A stretch of DNA of 64,000 nt from Ophiura sarsii (taxonomy: Eukaryota > Echinodermata > Ophiuroidea > Amphilepidida > Ophiuridae), in contig CM069442.1 of NCBI GenBank assembly GCA_035610835.1, forward strand, positions 28,659,798-28,723,797, read 5' to 3'. The position numbers and the translations under genes were made by a program. Position 1 is the stretch's first letter. Every line of letters begins with the position of its first letter. The notes below the pieces were generated by a model that was given only the letters and a program-made list of their open reading frames with translations, ran no database searches and was not told the origin of the DNA. This document shows, one piece after another, positions 47,846 to 60,500 of this stretch.

Positions 47846-50290
47846 ATGAAAATACATAAATAATCTCTGAACAGTCATTTATTTAAAATATCGAAATAAT
47901 GTAGAAAATACCGTGATCAAAATTATCAAAAGAATGAGTAAAATAAACAGTCACGTTAAACTATATAGATATTTTGACAATTATTTTATCATGTCTTTAT
48001 CAACCAACAATGAGCAATGTTAGTACTGGTATTGGAAAATAGGCTACGGGAGGAGAAAAACATATTTAATAACGCCAACGGGTTGGATGAAACAATTTAG
48101 TTTTAATATTTGATGTGAAATTTGAATCGTAAATGAATATGAAATTCAGATTTGAGCAAGTAGTGTCCATTATCCTCTGGTGTGTCAGAGAATGTTTATA
48201 AAATGGTCATTATTGCCGCTTGCCGCACGAAGAGGAATAACATATACCACAAGTTTGCTGATGCCACCGTGATATTGAGAGGCATGTCTACAATTTATTT
48301 CCATGATTACATTACGCTCAAACAATTTAAACTAGAACGCATTTCTGACATACGAAAACGGTGGAAAGAAGGTAACCCACCCGAATCCTACTTCACGTGA
48401 AAAAGAGGCTAAGGACAGAAATATCTTACCACCATATTCCATGACTACAAACGTCAAAACAATTTAAACGATTAAGTGAATTAATTAGAACGCATTTCTG
48501 ACATACGACGGAGGCGGAAGAGGGTTTCACCCGCCGGAACTCTACTTGACCACCTTAAATAGAGCCCGAGGACAGAAATATATTACTAGAAAGACAGAAA
48601 GTTGATCGGTGCGCAAACGTCCGCCAGAATATGAAAACCGATCGGGCACACTGTTTCCACTATCCTCCCCCCGTAAGAGAATGTTTAAAATGTTGTTGTT
48701 GTGTTTTTGATTTTCACCGAATCGTTTTTTTGTAATAATAACAGTGACCTGGTAACATGGCAAACACACCATGACAAATAAGTGGCTAAGATTTTTGACA
48801 AAATCGTTTATTTTATGAAAATGCGTAGATCTACATACATGTACATACATAGGGAGTAAGCATGAACATCAAAATATAATAATCTGTCATATTATAATGA
48901 CGCATACGTGATTATCATCATTATAACAAACTTACAAGGTCTCCAAATGAACCCATTGGTGACGCAGTGGGCTTTGGCTAGGACGAGAGAGGATCCCCAT
49001 GGTTGCCCTTGAGCGCCAGTGCACCGCACTTGTTTTGTACATGCACAAAACAAGCGCGGGGTTCGGCGTTCTAACCATGGCGCTGCAATGACTCAGTAGT
49101 GTCGCCGTGGTAGCGCAAAGCGAACGCCGTGATGAGCGCCCGTTGACGTAGCAAGGATGCATACAAGCTAATTGAGGTCGCAGCAAGAACTCAATCTCGT
49201 TTTCTGCGTAGGTTTCGGTGGGGTGGAGTAGAATTCCTTCCTCTTCTACTCCCTCTGCCCTTGAAGCCTTGCCGTTTTGCTTTTATCATGGTTTCTATGG
49301 TGTTCAATATTGTTCACTAGCCAAGCCCCGAAAACAAGACTGAGCACACAGGAAGGCTCTGTTTATTCGCTGTTTGCGGGGATCTGCCATTTGCGACGAG
49401 ATGTTTCACATGACCAGTCATATTGTGTAGAGAGAGTCGAACTAGTACCAGTTCGTCGCAAATGTCGGACAGTGCAAAAAGCGAATAAGATGATTGCGGG
49501 GAGGGTCATGAAATCATTTCGAATCATAATTCAGAAGAAGACATGCATGGATGGAATACAATACTAATCACCTGTTAAACTAATATTTATCGAGGTAAGA
49601 CTTGAAAGTAGGAGCGCAATGAAATCGTAATAAGCGTGATATGAACATTTTTCCGCGCCCTTCCCTTCCTGCATGTTGTTCATATGTTGATACTTTTTCA
49701 GCGTAATGCAAGCACTGGCATCATGGGGACCCTCTCCCGTCCTAGCCAGTGTCCACTGCGTCACCAATCGGTTCTTAGAGACCTTATGCGTTTGGCTTGG
49801 CGCTTTGATACATTCCGATACTTTTTCAGCGCAATGCAAGCGCAACGCCTGATCTCCGTAGGTGTGACAGCCTTTGTAGCCAGTGAGCGACTAGAGCTGT
49901 TAAACAGCTTGTCATCAAGGTCATTTTAACATATCACACCAATTAAAATATCATAAAACAAATATTTATTTATAAAGTGTCTTAGATTGACGATCTTAAC
50001 ACTCAAAACGGTTAAACCCTCCAACTTCAAAATGGCACTAGTGATTTGATTGATAATACCTTGTATGTTCGTTAAAACTTATCGTATCTAAAGTCGAATC
50101 ACTCATTTAGTACGCTAAAATTACTATGCAATCACGAAAATACCGCCCTCTTTTGGCAGATTAAAAAGACATTCTCCATTTAATTATACAGGGATTTTAG
50201 GCACACTTTGGGATAGAATTACACATTAACATGCAACCTACGAATAAGGTTAATTTGTTTTGCATTTGCCATCTATCATGTATATTGGTA
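47846..50290. other. Intergenic stretch with scattered small repeats
   Basis: No supported gene. AGAACGCATTTCTGACATACGA occurs at about 48335 and 48488. 48945-49010 and 49720-49790 are inverted copies of a GACGCAGTGG..TTGGCTAGGACG block of about 75 bp. Confidence 0.5.
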
Positions 50291-50294
50291 ATAA

Positions 50295-50374
50295 TTCGTC
50301 GCTGTTCTGACATAACGACACATCACAACAGAATTAAGTAAAGTGATGTGTCGTTATGTCAGAACAGCGATGAA
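50295..50374. repeat. Near-perfect hairpin, 32-bp arms, 16-nt loop
   Basis: TTCGTCGCTGTTCTGACATA...CATCAC and its inverse, with one mismatch. Stem-loop size is compatible with a small hairpin RNA or a tiny MITE. No evidence of transcription is available from sequence. Confidence 0.75.
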
Positions 50375-50515
50375 TATTGTATGTTCCCCTAGGTAGACAA
50401 CAACAATTGAAAACCAAGCACTTTTGGGAGTCACTAACGTCCTATAACCTACATTGCGTGAGCTGGGGAATAACCACAATTTATATACACACATCTAGCA
50501 ATAAACGTCCACTGA

Positions 50516-52036
50516 AGTATGGAAATATAGAGAATTGTCAATGGTTGGCAAAATATTAATAGTTTTAAATGCTTAATGGCATCTCAATTAACATATGTAA
50601 GTTCAGTCATTGTCTTACCAGAACATGTCATTACACAATTAAACAGTATATTTCACAAATTTGTATAGAGGAAAGGAGAAAGAATCAAACGTAAAACACT
50701 GATGTTAAATTATGATCAAGGTGGATTAAGAATGGTAGATTTGAAGTAATTCCTATACTCACTACAAATGTCATGGGTAAATAAATTGCTAAACAATGAC
50801 ATATCCGCTTGGAAAAATATTGCTTTCTTTCACATTAGAAAATTTGATATAGGTATGGATATATTCAATTGTAATTGTTCTGTAACAACTTTAAGTAAAC
50901 AATATATCGATATTTTAAACAAACTGCCGTCGTTTTATAAAATGTTGATACAAATATGGTTCAAATGCAATACGGTTAAACAAATAAAGCGTATAGAAAA
51001 TCACAACAACCAAGTAATTTGGAACAATGAGCACATTAGATACAATGGAAAGACGATTCACTTTAAGCTCTGGATAAAATCAGGAATCATTACGATTAAT
51101 CAATTATTTGATAAAGACGGGGAAATGTTAGATGTAGTAAATTTAAGAAATAAAATGCTACACAATGGTAGCCTATTAATGGAATATTTAGCTCTTATCA
51201 ATGCAATTCCTATAAGATTGGAAATGTGTCAAATATTCTCATACAGAAGATAAGTGTATTTATTTAAGATGTACTGATAGAGATGTTAACATTGATAAGA
51301 CAACAGTAAAAACCTTTAAAAAAGAACTGATGAGAAAAGTGTCTGTGATTCCAATATGCCAAAATGTCTGGCAGAGAAAATATCCAAACTTCTCTTTTAA
51401 TTGGGATAAAATATGGAATAATATTCCATCTACGTACAACAAGAGAGGGCAGACTGATATCACTTAATTGGAAAATCACTAGTAACATCTACCCCACAAA
51501 AACCCTTCTGCATAAAATGAAAATAAAAAATAATGATGTATGTAATATATGTAATGAAAAGGATTATGTAGAACACTTCTTCTTTTTCTGTAAGAAGATA
51601 CAACCAATATGGTTTGAAGCAAATGACATTATATCTTTAAAAGTATCAAAACGTGTAATTTTAACACATTTTGATGTACTTTTTGGGTTTCAGCAATGTA
51701 AAGAAAAAACACAGAGAGATTTCATTACTAGTATAATTATGATAGCAAAATTGTCAATTAGTAAATTTAGATATGGGAATCATCCCAATCTTTTATTTCT
51801 TTTCAAATCAGAATTGAGATGTGTAAGTTGAAATTATATCATATTTTGAAGCTACATATCACAGAAGATACAAGGAATAGTAAGAATATGTAAAAGGTTG
51901 GTAATTTAAACTGAACATGTTTGCTTTGATTGTATATGATTATGATAGAAAAGAGTGACGATTTTGTAATCATGAAGAATTTGTAACTGATGAAGGAATG
52001 GTGATTACTATAAACTTAAAAGATCAAAAAAAATAA
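50516..52036 (+). mobile_element. 5'-truncated L1/Tx1-like retrotransposon with 16-bp TSD
   Basis: Flanked by AATAAACGTCCACTGA on both sides (50500-50515 and 52037-52052), ending in an A-rich tail. It encodes the C-terminal third of an L1-type ORF2: SMVGKILIV, TYVSSVIVLPEHVITQLN, NYDQGGLRMVDLK, MSWVNKLLNND, WKITSNIYPTKTLLHKMKIK and the Cys/His motif CNICNEKDYVEHFFFFC. Stops at the former Trp codon (FHKFV*RK) and after DLK, plus frameshifts near 50574 and 51430, make it a dead copy. Open pieces are 50768-51253 and 51364-51831. Confidence 0.85.
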
Positions 52037-52155
52037 AATAAACGTCCACTGACACAGGACTGTGTAGCACTACCTGCTGTGTCACACGGGAACAGTAAAT
52101 GCAAAAGTAAATGTTTATGGGTGTATACTTGTCTGATGTGTTACTATGGAGATGA

Positions 52156-53048
52156 GCATATACACATTGAAAAAAGTATCGCGCCGCTGGTTGAAGAGTG
52201 CAAATATGGCCTCGAATTTTGCCACCATGGTGTGATATTAAGGATCATTTGTTTGCGAAAACTGTCCAGCAAAATGTTATGCAATAAAAGGGCAACATTT
52301 GAATTTGTGACGTAATCGATGTAATGTTTTTCAAGGCCAAGGGGAAAATGCATAAAACAAGTTTGGGTATAACGCGATATTGAGAGGCGCTATGATTAAT
52401 CTCTATAGTTGTAATCCTTGGTAACACATTCAAGTCTTCCAAGGTCAAAGGTCATCTGGGGTCAAATTTCAAAAGTTGCCCGATTGTCCTCAAACATGAA
52501 AAAACAACCTTTTTCGTACACCCAACGGTTATGGGGCAAAGGTCGATCAAAATAGGTCAAATTTTAAATAAGTTCAAATGACAAAAGCAATATTGCGGAA
52601 GTGTTGACCTAGGTCAAATAATAATTAAAAAAAATCAACGGTGACCTCTTCGTATATGCTGAATTTATGAGCAACAAAAAAATGGCATGTTTGGACTCAT
52701 TCACTGCATTGTAGCCTATAACGTCTAAATGGAACATATCTTGCGCCAAATACAGAACTAATATAATGACTATTTTAAGTTTTTAAAGTCTATTCAATAT
52801 CGCGTTATACCCAAACTTGTTTCATGCATGCTTTTGGACAAAAACATGCATTTTCCCTTGTCCTTGAAAGACATTACATCGATTACGTCACAAACTAAAA
52901 TGTGGCCCTTTTATTGCATAAAATGTTGTTGGACAGCTTACGCAAACAAATGATCCTTAATATCACACCATGGTGGGAAAATTCGAGGCGAAATTTGCAC
53001 TTTTCAAAACAAAAAAGCAGTGGTGCAATACTGTTTTCAATGTGTATA
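52156..53048. repeat. Fold-back element, arms of about 230-250 bp
   Basis: 52156-52384 (CATATACACATTGAAAA ... GTTTGGGTATAACGCGATA) is inverted at 52796-53048. The 411-bp spacer shows no ORF of note. Short ORFs in the arms appear once on each strand, as expected for inverted copies. Confidence 0.82.
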
Positions 53049-53164
53049 CACTTGTCCGAGGTGGTACTGTACTGGTTGGTATTGATGCATTCATTGATGC
53101 TTTCATTTATTAACCAGTACTATTGGCAGATGCATTGCATCTTTTTTAATGAAATCTGATACTA

Positions 53165-54257
53165 CAGGGTGTCCCAAAAGTCTATGCACGTTTTTGAAGA
53201 GTCATATCTCATAAAATATAAATCATATGGTATAAATTTAACCATATTTTGATAGACGAGACTTAGGAAATTATTTTAATACCAAACACAACCCTATTGG
53301 TGAACCCAAAACATTATGAAACTGGTTGAAAGTTTTTGGCTATGTGCCAGACCAACCCATACCAAGTAACAAACATTGTTGCTAAAATCAGGTGCGCATA
53401 AATTAACAGTATGAAAGCAACATGGCACATTAGTCACAGTTCACTGCTTACCTTGCAACATTAATATTATCAACAAACTCGGTCACTCATAACATAAATA
53501 GGCGTAGTAGACAACATTGCACAGCAAAAGTCTTCATTCAAGGTGGTTAACAGCATAGATAAGCGAATACAAATTGTATGGTTCTACGCTAAATCAAATT
53601 CAGTTCAACTTACTCAACAAAAATTCAGAAAACATTTCAAAGTGAAACGTGCACCAGGAAGAATATCCATTCTGAAGTTGGTGGATACATTTTTGAACAC
53701 AGGAACTGTGCATGATATGTATCGATGTGGTAGAAAGACTGGTAGATCAACCAGTCACATTGATGTCATAAGGCATGCAGTAGCCAAAAGTCCAAAGAGA
53801 TCTATTCGCAGACCTTCAGCAAAAAACAAGATCAACTGTTCACAGAATTTTGCGTAAGGACTTGAAGAAGTTTCCATACAAGATTCAGATCAAACAAAAT
53901 ATTTAAGCAGCGGACAGATATAGTTTGTTATTATGATAGGATCACTGTAATGTAAAATTATAAATATTACCATTGACGGATCACTTTCCGTGTAACCAAC
54001 TCCACCCGTCTTTTTGTTAATCTCAATAGGTATGGATTTATGAACTTTATTCCTCCGAAGTATAAAATTACATTTTTGCAGTCATACATATTTTACTTCT
54101 AGGGTGGCATTACACAAACAGATGTTACTCCAATGTTTGGTATCAACATTATTTCCCACATCTCCTCTTTCTAAATATGTATTCATATTTTCAATACGAC
54201 TTATATTTTGTGAAATACAAAGCTTCAAAGTCGTGCATAGACTTTTGGGACACCCTG
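53165..54257 (+). mobile_element. Tc1/mariner-like element with deleted transposase, TA TSD
   Basis: 26-bp TIRs (CAGGGTGTCCCAAAAGTC...) are perfect and flanked by TA. An ORF at 53543-53857 encodes the N-terminal helix-turn-helix part of a transposase (IQIVWFYAKSNSVQLTQQKF, TGRSTSHIDVIRHAVAKSP). A +1 shift near 53820 separates it from STVHRILRKDLKKFPYKIQ, after which the DDE domain is missing. The element is therefore non-autonomous. It lies 276 bp beyond the P450 C stop. Confidence 0.88.
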
Positions 54258-54532
54258 TATAAATGTATAAATGGATTCTTTGACTCATTTCCTTTCTAAA
54301 AATGTATATTTTTTTATATAGATCACATTAATAGTTAAAAATTACATCGTTGATGAATATCATATTGTTTTGACTTAACGAACTTAACAGATAACTTCAA
54401 CGGGGAATTGTATTAGTCCCTATGTGGTATTTAATGACTGGAGATAAGGACAAACAATTAAAGTTCAATTTAGCATTATTTCAGACAGCCCGTCACCATG
54501 TCTTTGACCAGACCTGCAATAATCTGTTCGTT

Positions 54533-57500
54533 TCAATCACGTTCGAATACCCTTGTCAGATATGGTCCTGTGGTATCAATGAATCCCCCATCGCCAATAA
54601 ATGACAACGGAGGTGAATCATCTGGTTTCTTGAAGGTGTATCGATGAAGCAGGTTGGTAAAGAAGATGAAGAGTTCCATCTTGGCTAGGTTTTCCCCAGG
54701 GCACATTCTCGGACCTGTAAGAGAATGGATAGAAATCTCGTATAAATGCTGATGATGTACTAGGGTTTTGGATTTCGTGGACGTGTTTGAAAATTGAGAT
54801 TAGTGTACACTTTGAAGCCACAGTCAAAAGAGGGTTGTTACAACTTGCGAGGGTTGTTACAACTTTCGGTGTATATATATATACGCGTTTTTACAGAATA
54901 TTTAAGGTCAGATGGTCAACTCAGACGGACAATTGTTGTTACCCCTTCTTCAACAGTATTAGTTCATCGTTGTGTGTTCCACTGCCCACACCACAGAAGG
55001 AATGAAGGAAATCCACGGGAACGCGGGAATCTTAAAACTTATCTTCATGCTATTATTGACGATTTAACTCTGGGCTTCTCCCTTCCCGTGTTGGCGATTC
55101 AACTGGCGTTTACAGCTGAAAACAGCTGGATCATTCGGACCTTGTCTGCAAGTTCACTAGTATTACACGGTTAGGCTACACAAATTGCGTTTTAAAAATT
55201 CAAGCTTAACATTGAATTAATTCACGCGAAGCGCGCAGAAATTGGTAATTTTACACTATAGATGTCCCACTGCAGATGACGTTATGTTAAAACATCATTT
55301 TTCAGGGGGACGTACCCGCCTACATGAAAAAGGGGCCCCGTTTGCGTCGCCTATTGTATATGGGGACAGGGTCATGTTGTTATGGTAAAAAAGTGCGGTC
55401 AAGCGGATCCTACTTATTTAGATAGTATTAGGTCAAGGTTGGTTTTCATAGACAGTAAAATGCCTGTGCTTAATCAAGCTTGCCCTGTAATGAAATGTTT
55501 GACCTTAGAGGTTGGTTTTTACAGACATGCCTGCATGAAGCCAACCAACCTGTAATTCAGATAAATCGATGTACTAGCAAATTTGAAAATAAAATCTATT
55601 AGTCACGGTAACTGATACATTGAAGCCGTATCAACCCATTACTTAAAATAGCAAACAAATTCTATTTGTAAACTACAAAAAGCCATTTTGTTGAAAGAAG
55701 GCGTACTCATCACCAGTTCTAATGACAAATTCCAATGGAGGCGTATACGAAACATTCACATAGAATACCAAGTCTGGCTTACCAATCAGGTGGACTCATC
55801 CTGTATTCTCGTAGAAGATCTATCACTTATATAAACCAAGAAAGATGACAATTTTTCTCCGCCCTACTTAATACTGCCATCATTACCAAGAAATCTGGTG
55901 TTAATTCATAAAGATGTTGCCATTCTTACCTTTTCCAAAAGTTATCAGCTCATCTTTGTGTATGACACAGCCATCATCGTCAAGAAATCTATCTGGGTTG
56001 AATTTATGAGGTTCCATCCATACTTCTGGGTCATTATGTACTGCCCATAGATTAGAGATGACGATACTTCCTCGAGGAATTGTGTATCCCCCAATCTTAG
56101 TATCTGCATCGCTAGAGTGAGCCACGCCAAGGGGTGTTGTAGTTGCAATTCGCTGAATTTCCAGAAGGGTTGCTGACGTGTAAGGTAATGAGTCCTTATC
56201 GGCAAGCTTAGGGAGGCGATTTCTACCCACCACAGAGTCTAGCTCTTGTTGGACGCGTTCCTGAATCTCTGGATATCCCATCATATACAGGATGCTCCAC
56301 CGTAAAGGTGCAGATGTTGTATCAGTGCCGGCTATGAACATGGTGATCAAAGTAAAAATAAGATTCTTACTATTGACGTGATTATCGCGATCACCGTTAG
56401 CAACGTTCTGCATTTTTCCTGCTTGTATCTCATTCAGATAAACGTCGATATAATGACGAGGGGGCGCGGCCGGGTCAGTAGTGCGTTCGTGCTCTTCGAC
56501 TTTTACCGCGATGAATTCGGCCAGGTTCTGTACGGATTTCTGTAAAAGCCGGAACTTTTTCGGTTGCAAGTACTCTAAAGAGGGAAAGAACATTTGTATG
56601 GCGCCAGCCTCCATTGCTGGCAATAGCTGGTCTAGATCATTTTGTAATTTCAGAAAATCCGGGTCATCATACTCAAATCGTTGGCCAAACACCAATGCTG
56701 AAACAACATTGGCAGTGGCACCTTCGAGGAGTTTGCATGGATCGAACGATGTGTCTTTTATCTTATCAATTTCTGTCATTAACTCGTTGGATTCTTCGCT
56801 GATGTGGTCCTTATAAGATGTTTTACCCACTCCAAAGCTACGCAGTGTTGTAGACGTAAATCGACGTTGTTGTCTCCACGCTTCGCCAGAGGCTAGGCTT
56901 ATTCCTACAAGAATGGAGAATAGAATGAATAGAATGAACAGGAACTTGTGTATATCTCTCTAAACATGCTAAATGAAAAAATTACTCCGAGCAGAGTGAC
57001 ATACACTTCAAAAGAGGGACTTCATAACAATAATAACTCAGTCTGTTTTATAACGCGCACTTATTCTTCCTGCAGGATCAGGGGCGTAGTGCGGTAGTTG
57101 GGGGGGGGGGGGGGGGGGGGGGGGGCAACAGGCGCCGACCCATAAATGTTTTGATGGCCCAATACTTGAATGTTGGCTATAATGTAACTAAGCGCTAGCG
57201 CGGACAGGGGGAGTATAAGGGGGGGGGGGGGTGTTCCCCCTCACAAGTGAAGAAGAAGAAAAAATCGAACCCATTTGGTGCGACCTGGGTATACTTTTGA
57301 CCAATATTTTATTGAAAAGCCATCACTTCATTTCCAATCAATATTTTGGTGCATATATACAGATATTTTCATGATTTAAGTATATATATGGTTGAAATTG
57401 TTATGTTGAAAAAAAAACAGGTTCCCCAAATGGTTATGTTGAAAAACAGGTTTATCAAGGGAAAGATTCAGCATTCTGAAACTGGTTCGAGACCCATTAT

Positions 57501-60500
57501 ATTGTTGAAACCTGTAGAAAAACGCAAAACTTTCATTTTATTAACTATAAACTGTTTCAGAAACCTTTCCTGAAGCCATTTTGTTAAACTTATAATTGAA
57601 ACATTGAAACTAAAACGCACGAAGCGCGCAAAAAAACATGCATTTTTAATACTAAAAAGGTTCAGTTAGACGCTTTAACGCCCTCCACATAATATCTAGA
57701 ATATTTGGTGTGGTTCGAGACCCATTATAATGTTGAAATTTGTAGAAAAAAATGTGCCCCCCTCATTTTGCCCAGCCTCTACCAAAGTATTTCTGAATAC
57801 TCCCTAAGCAAGAAAATAAAGTTGATATGGTACTCCACATTGTGAAATTAAAATTTGAAGAAGCATCAACAGGGGCGTAGCCAGAGGGCGAGGGGGAAGG
57901 GGCAGCCCCATTATTATATAATTTTGTCAGTTAGAAATGTACACTGTCTATTGAAATTAACTTTACATTTTGTTGTTTGAGATTGGTTGTTTTTGGTAAT
58001 TGATCGGACTGTCGGTTTAGATTTGGTACTGTCGGTAAATCTATGCCCTATTTTTCGTGGACACAATTTTTTTACAAATTGGTTAGAATTCCACACAAAA
58101 ATAACTTCTTTTGTTCATAATTATGGTACTAAAAATACAGGAATCTTGGTGTATAAAAAGCAGTAAAACGAACACGACATATAAAAAATAGCTGTCGACG
58201 TATTAAAAATACGCCAGAGCTTTAATAGTGTTATAGGCCTGAAGTCTATTTGGTCAGAATTCTGATTGAACATACAACACATAGTTAAAATCAAAAATAT
58301 TTTCCCAGTTGTATGTTTATGTTCGATGAAAAGAACCAATTTTGAATCATGTTTATTTAATTTTAATTTTTATTAGATAGTTAAATAACAGTTTTGTTTT
58401 CTTGTTTATATCAGGTTCATTACACTGACATTTTGAATAATATTTATGAAGTGTTCCCAGTTTGATATTTAAATGTTTGATGGAAACAACTATATCTTGT
58501 ATTATCTTAGTGAATGGTTTTCCTCAGGAGTCAGTGGCGATCGCCCCCCCCCCCCCCTATTAGAGTGCTGTCGCTCTCAAGTTTCTGACTCGGCGGCAAT
58601 TCTCAAAGGTTGACGTTCTGGTAAAATCCTTGTCGGTTCACTTTCACTTTCCACGCGGCTATTACTAGTGCGATAGTGGTAGAGATCGCATATTTTTGGC
58701 GGCGAACCATCTAGCTTGCTGAAAAAAAAACACGCATCCTAGGTACAACAGCGCCCTCTACGATAGGGGTAGAGTTCGCGCAAAATAGGGGTTGAGTTCG
58801 CAAATTCTACACGGGTCGGTTGGTAGACCGTATCGCGCCTGCGGCGGGCTCACCTAAATTGGACCTAACTTAAATCGGTTCGTAACAAGCCGGGTTTAGT
58901 CGCCTCGGCCGCAGGCGGCCTGCGGTTCCTTTTCTTACTAGCGCCTAGCGGCGGGCTATCCGCGTACGGTGCCTTCGGCCCCGCTTGACACTGTGAGCAC
59001 GGAACAGAATCAAGTGAAGATTTATTTACAAATAATATTTTTCGTATAGTGTATACGGTACTTGTTGTTGTAGTGTATTTTTGAGGTATCGACCGTGCTG
59101 TATTGTGGGAGTTACTAATTTTCAGCAGCCAGGTACCCTTTTTCAGATCGCTCGCGATCTAAACCCTTTTGGCATTACTAGTGTTACCATATTATATACA
59201 AAACAGATTTTTTCAGAAACCTTTCCCAACTTTCAAAGTATATCTCAATGATACTGAAGCAATACTAGGCATGTTTGTATTTATTTCAATGCATTTCTCA
59301 TGGTGATTCCAAAAATTGCAATTCAATAATGTTGACATTTTTAAACATTTTGTGACATTTATGTCGTCTGCAGACGCCTGCCGCCTGGAAAGTGTTTAAA
59401 TAATCTCTGGTTTTCGATATTGAACAGTTGAATGAAGGATATAATTGTGTGTCTGTTTTATGGATGTTTCAGATGCCCCGTAGGTAAAGGTAAAGGCGGT
59501 CGATCCTGTAATACCAGGAGCGTAGTGCCCATCTCCCTTTCAAAGCGATAGGGCCAGACTCACTCCTTTTTATAATGTTGCTGTGTGGGGCTCGCTACAC
59601 CTCCTCCACAGCGAGTCTGTTACCTTCCCAGCACTGAAGAATGCCGGTACCCATTTAAATACACCTGGGTAGAGAGGAGTAATTGCGGTAAAGTGCCTTA
59701 CTCAAGAGCACAACATGTTGACCACAGCGGGACTCGAACCCACAACCTTTAGATCATGAGTCCAGTGCTCTACCCACTGCGCCACGTGCCCATTGACGAG
59801 TTTTAAATGAGTTTCCTAACGTTTTACCAACATTTGTGACATATTGGTCAGCCAATCCTGATGAATTGATGGATCCATCGAGAATAGCATCACAATGATC
59901 ATGACAGCAGAACTGATGAGTGTTGTGGTACCATCGGTATTTATATTGGCAGTGACAATGTTAATATGGACACATGCATTGGACAAGATAATATCATGAT
60001 CATATGTAGACTGCATACCGTCTACGACAAGATACACCAACATATTCTCGCGTTAAAATGCATATATCACGCATTTCATTTATTGCTGTATTTTGCATAT
60101 TTGACGCATTTTAAGGCCGTTCCGTGCTCACAGTACCCATGCGAGGCCGGAGGCCGAGACGCGGATAGCCCGCCGCAGGCGCTAGTAAGAAACGGAGCCG
60201 CAGGCCGCCGGCTTGTTGCGAACCGATTTAAGTTGGGTCCAATACCAACCGACATGCTAGATTTGACACCTTGGAAATCATATTGATACATAATTATATG
60301 CCAAAACACTCAGGGGGTTGGTGGTCGGGGAGGTTAAAACAAGGATGGCTCAATCTAAAACTATAAATTGGATATCCTACAATCTTAAACTATAAATATT
60401 GGATATCCTACATTCTTAAACTACTTTGTCAGTGTTATTGCGATTTATTCCGTTGCCTTAAAATGCGTCAAATATGCAAAATACAGCAATAAATGAAATG

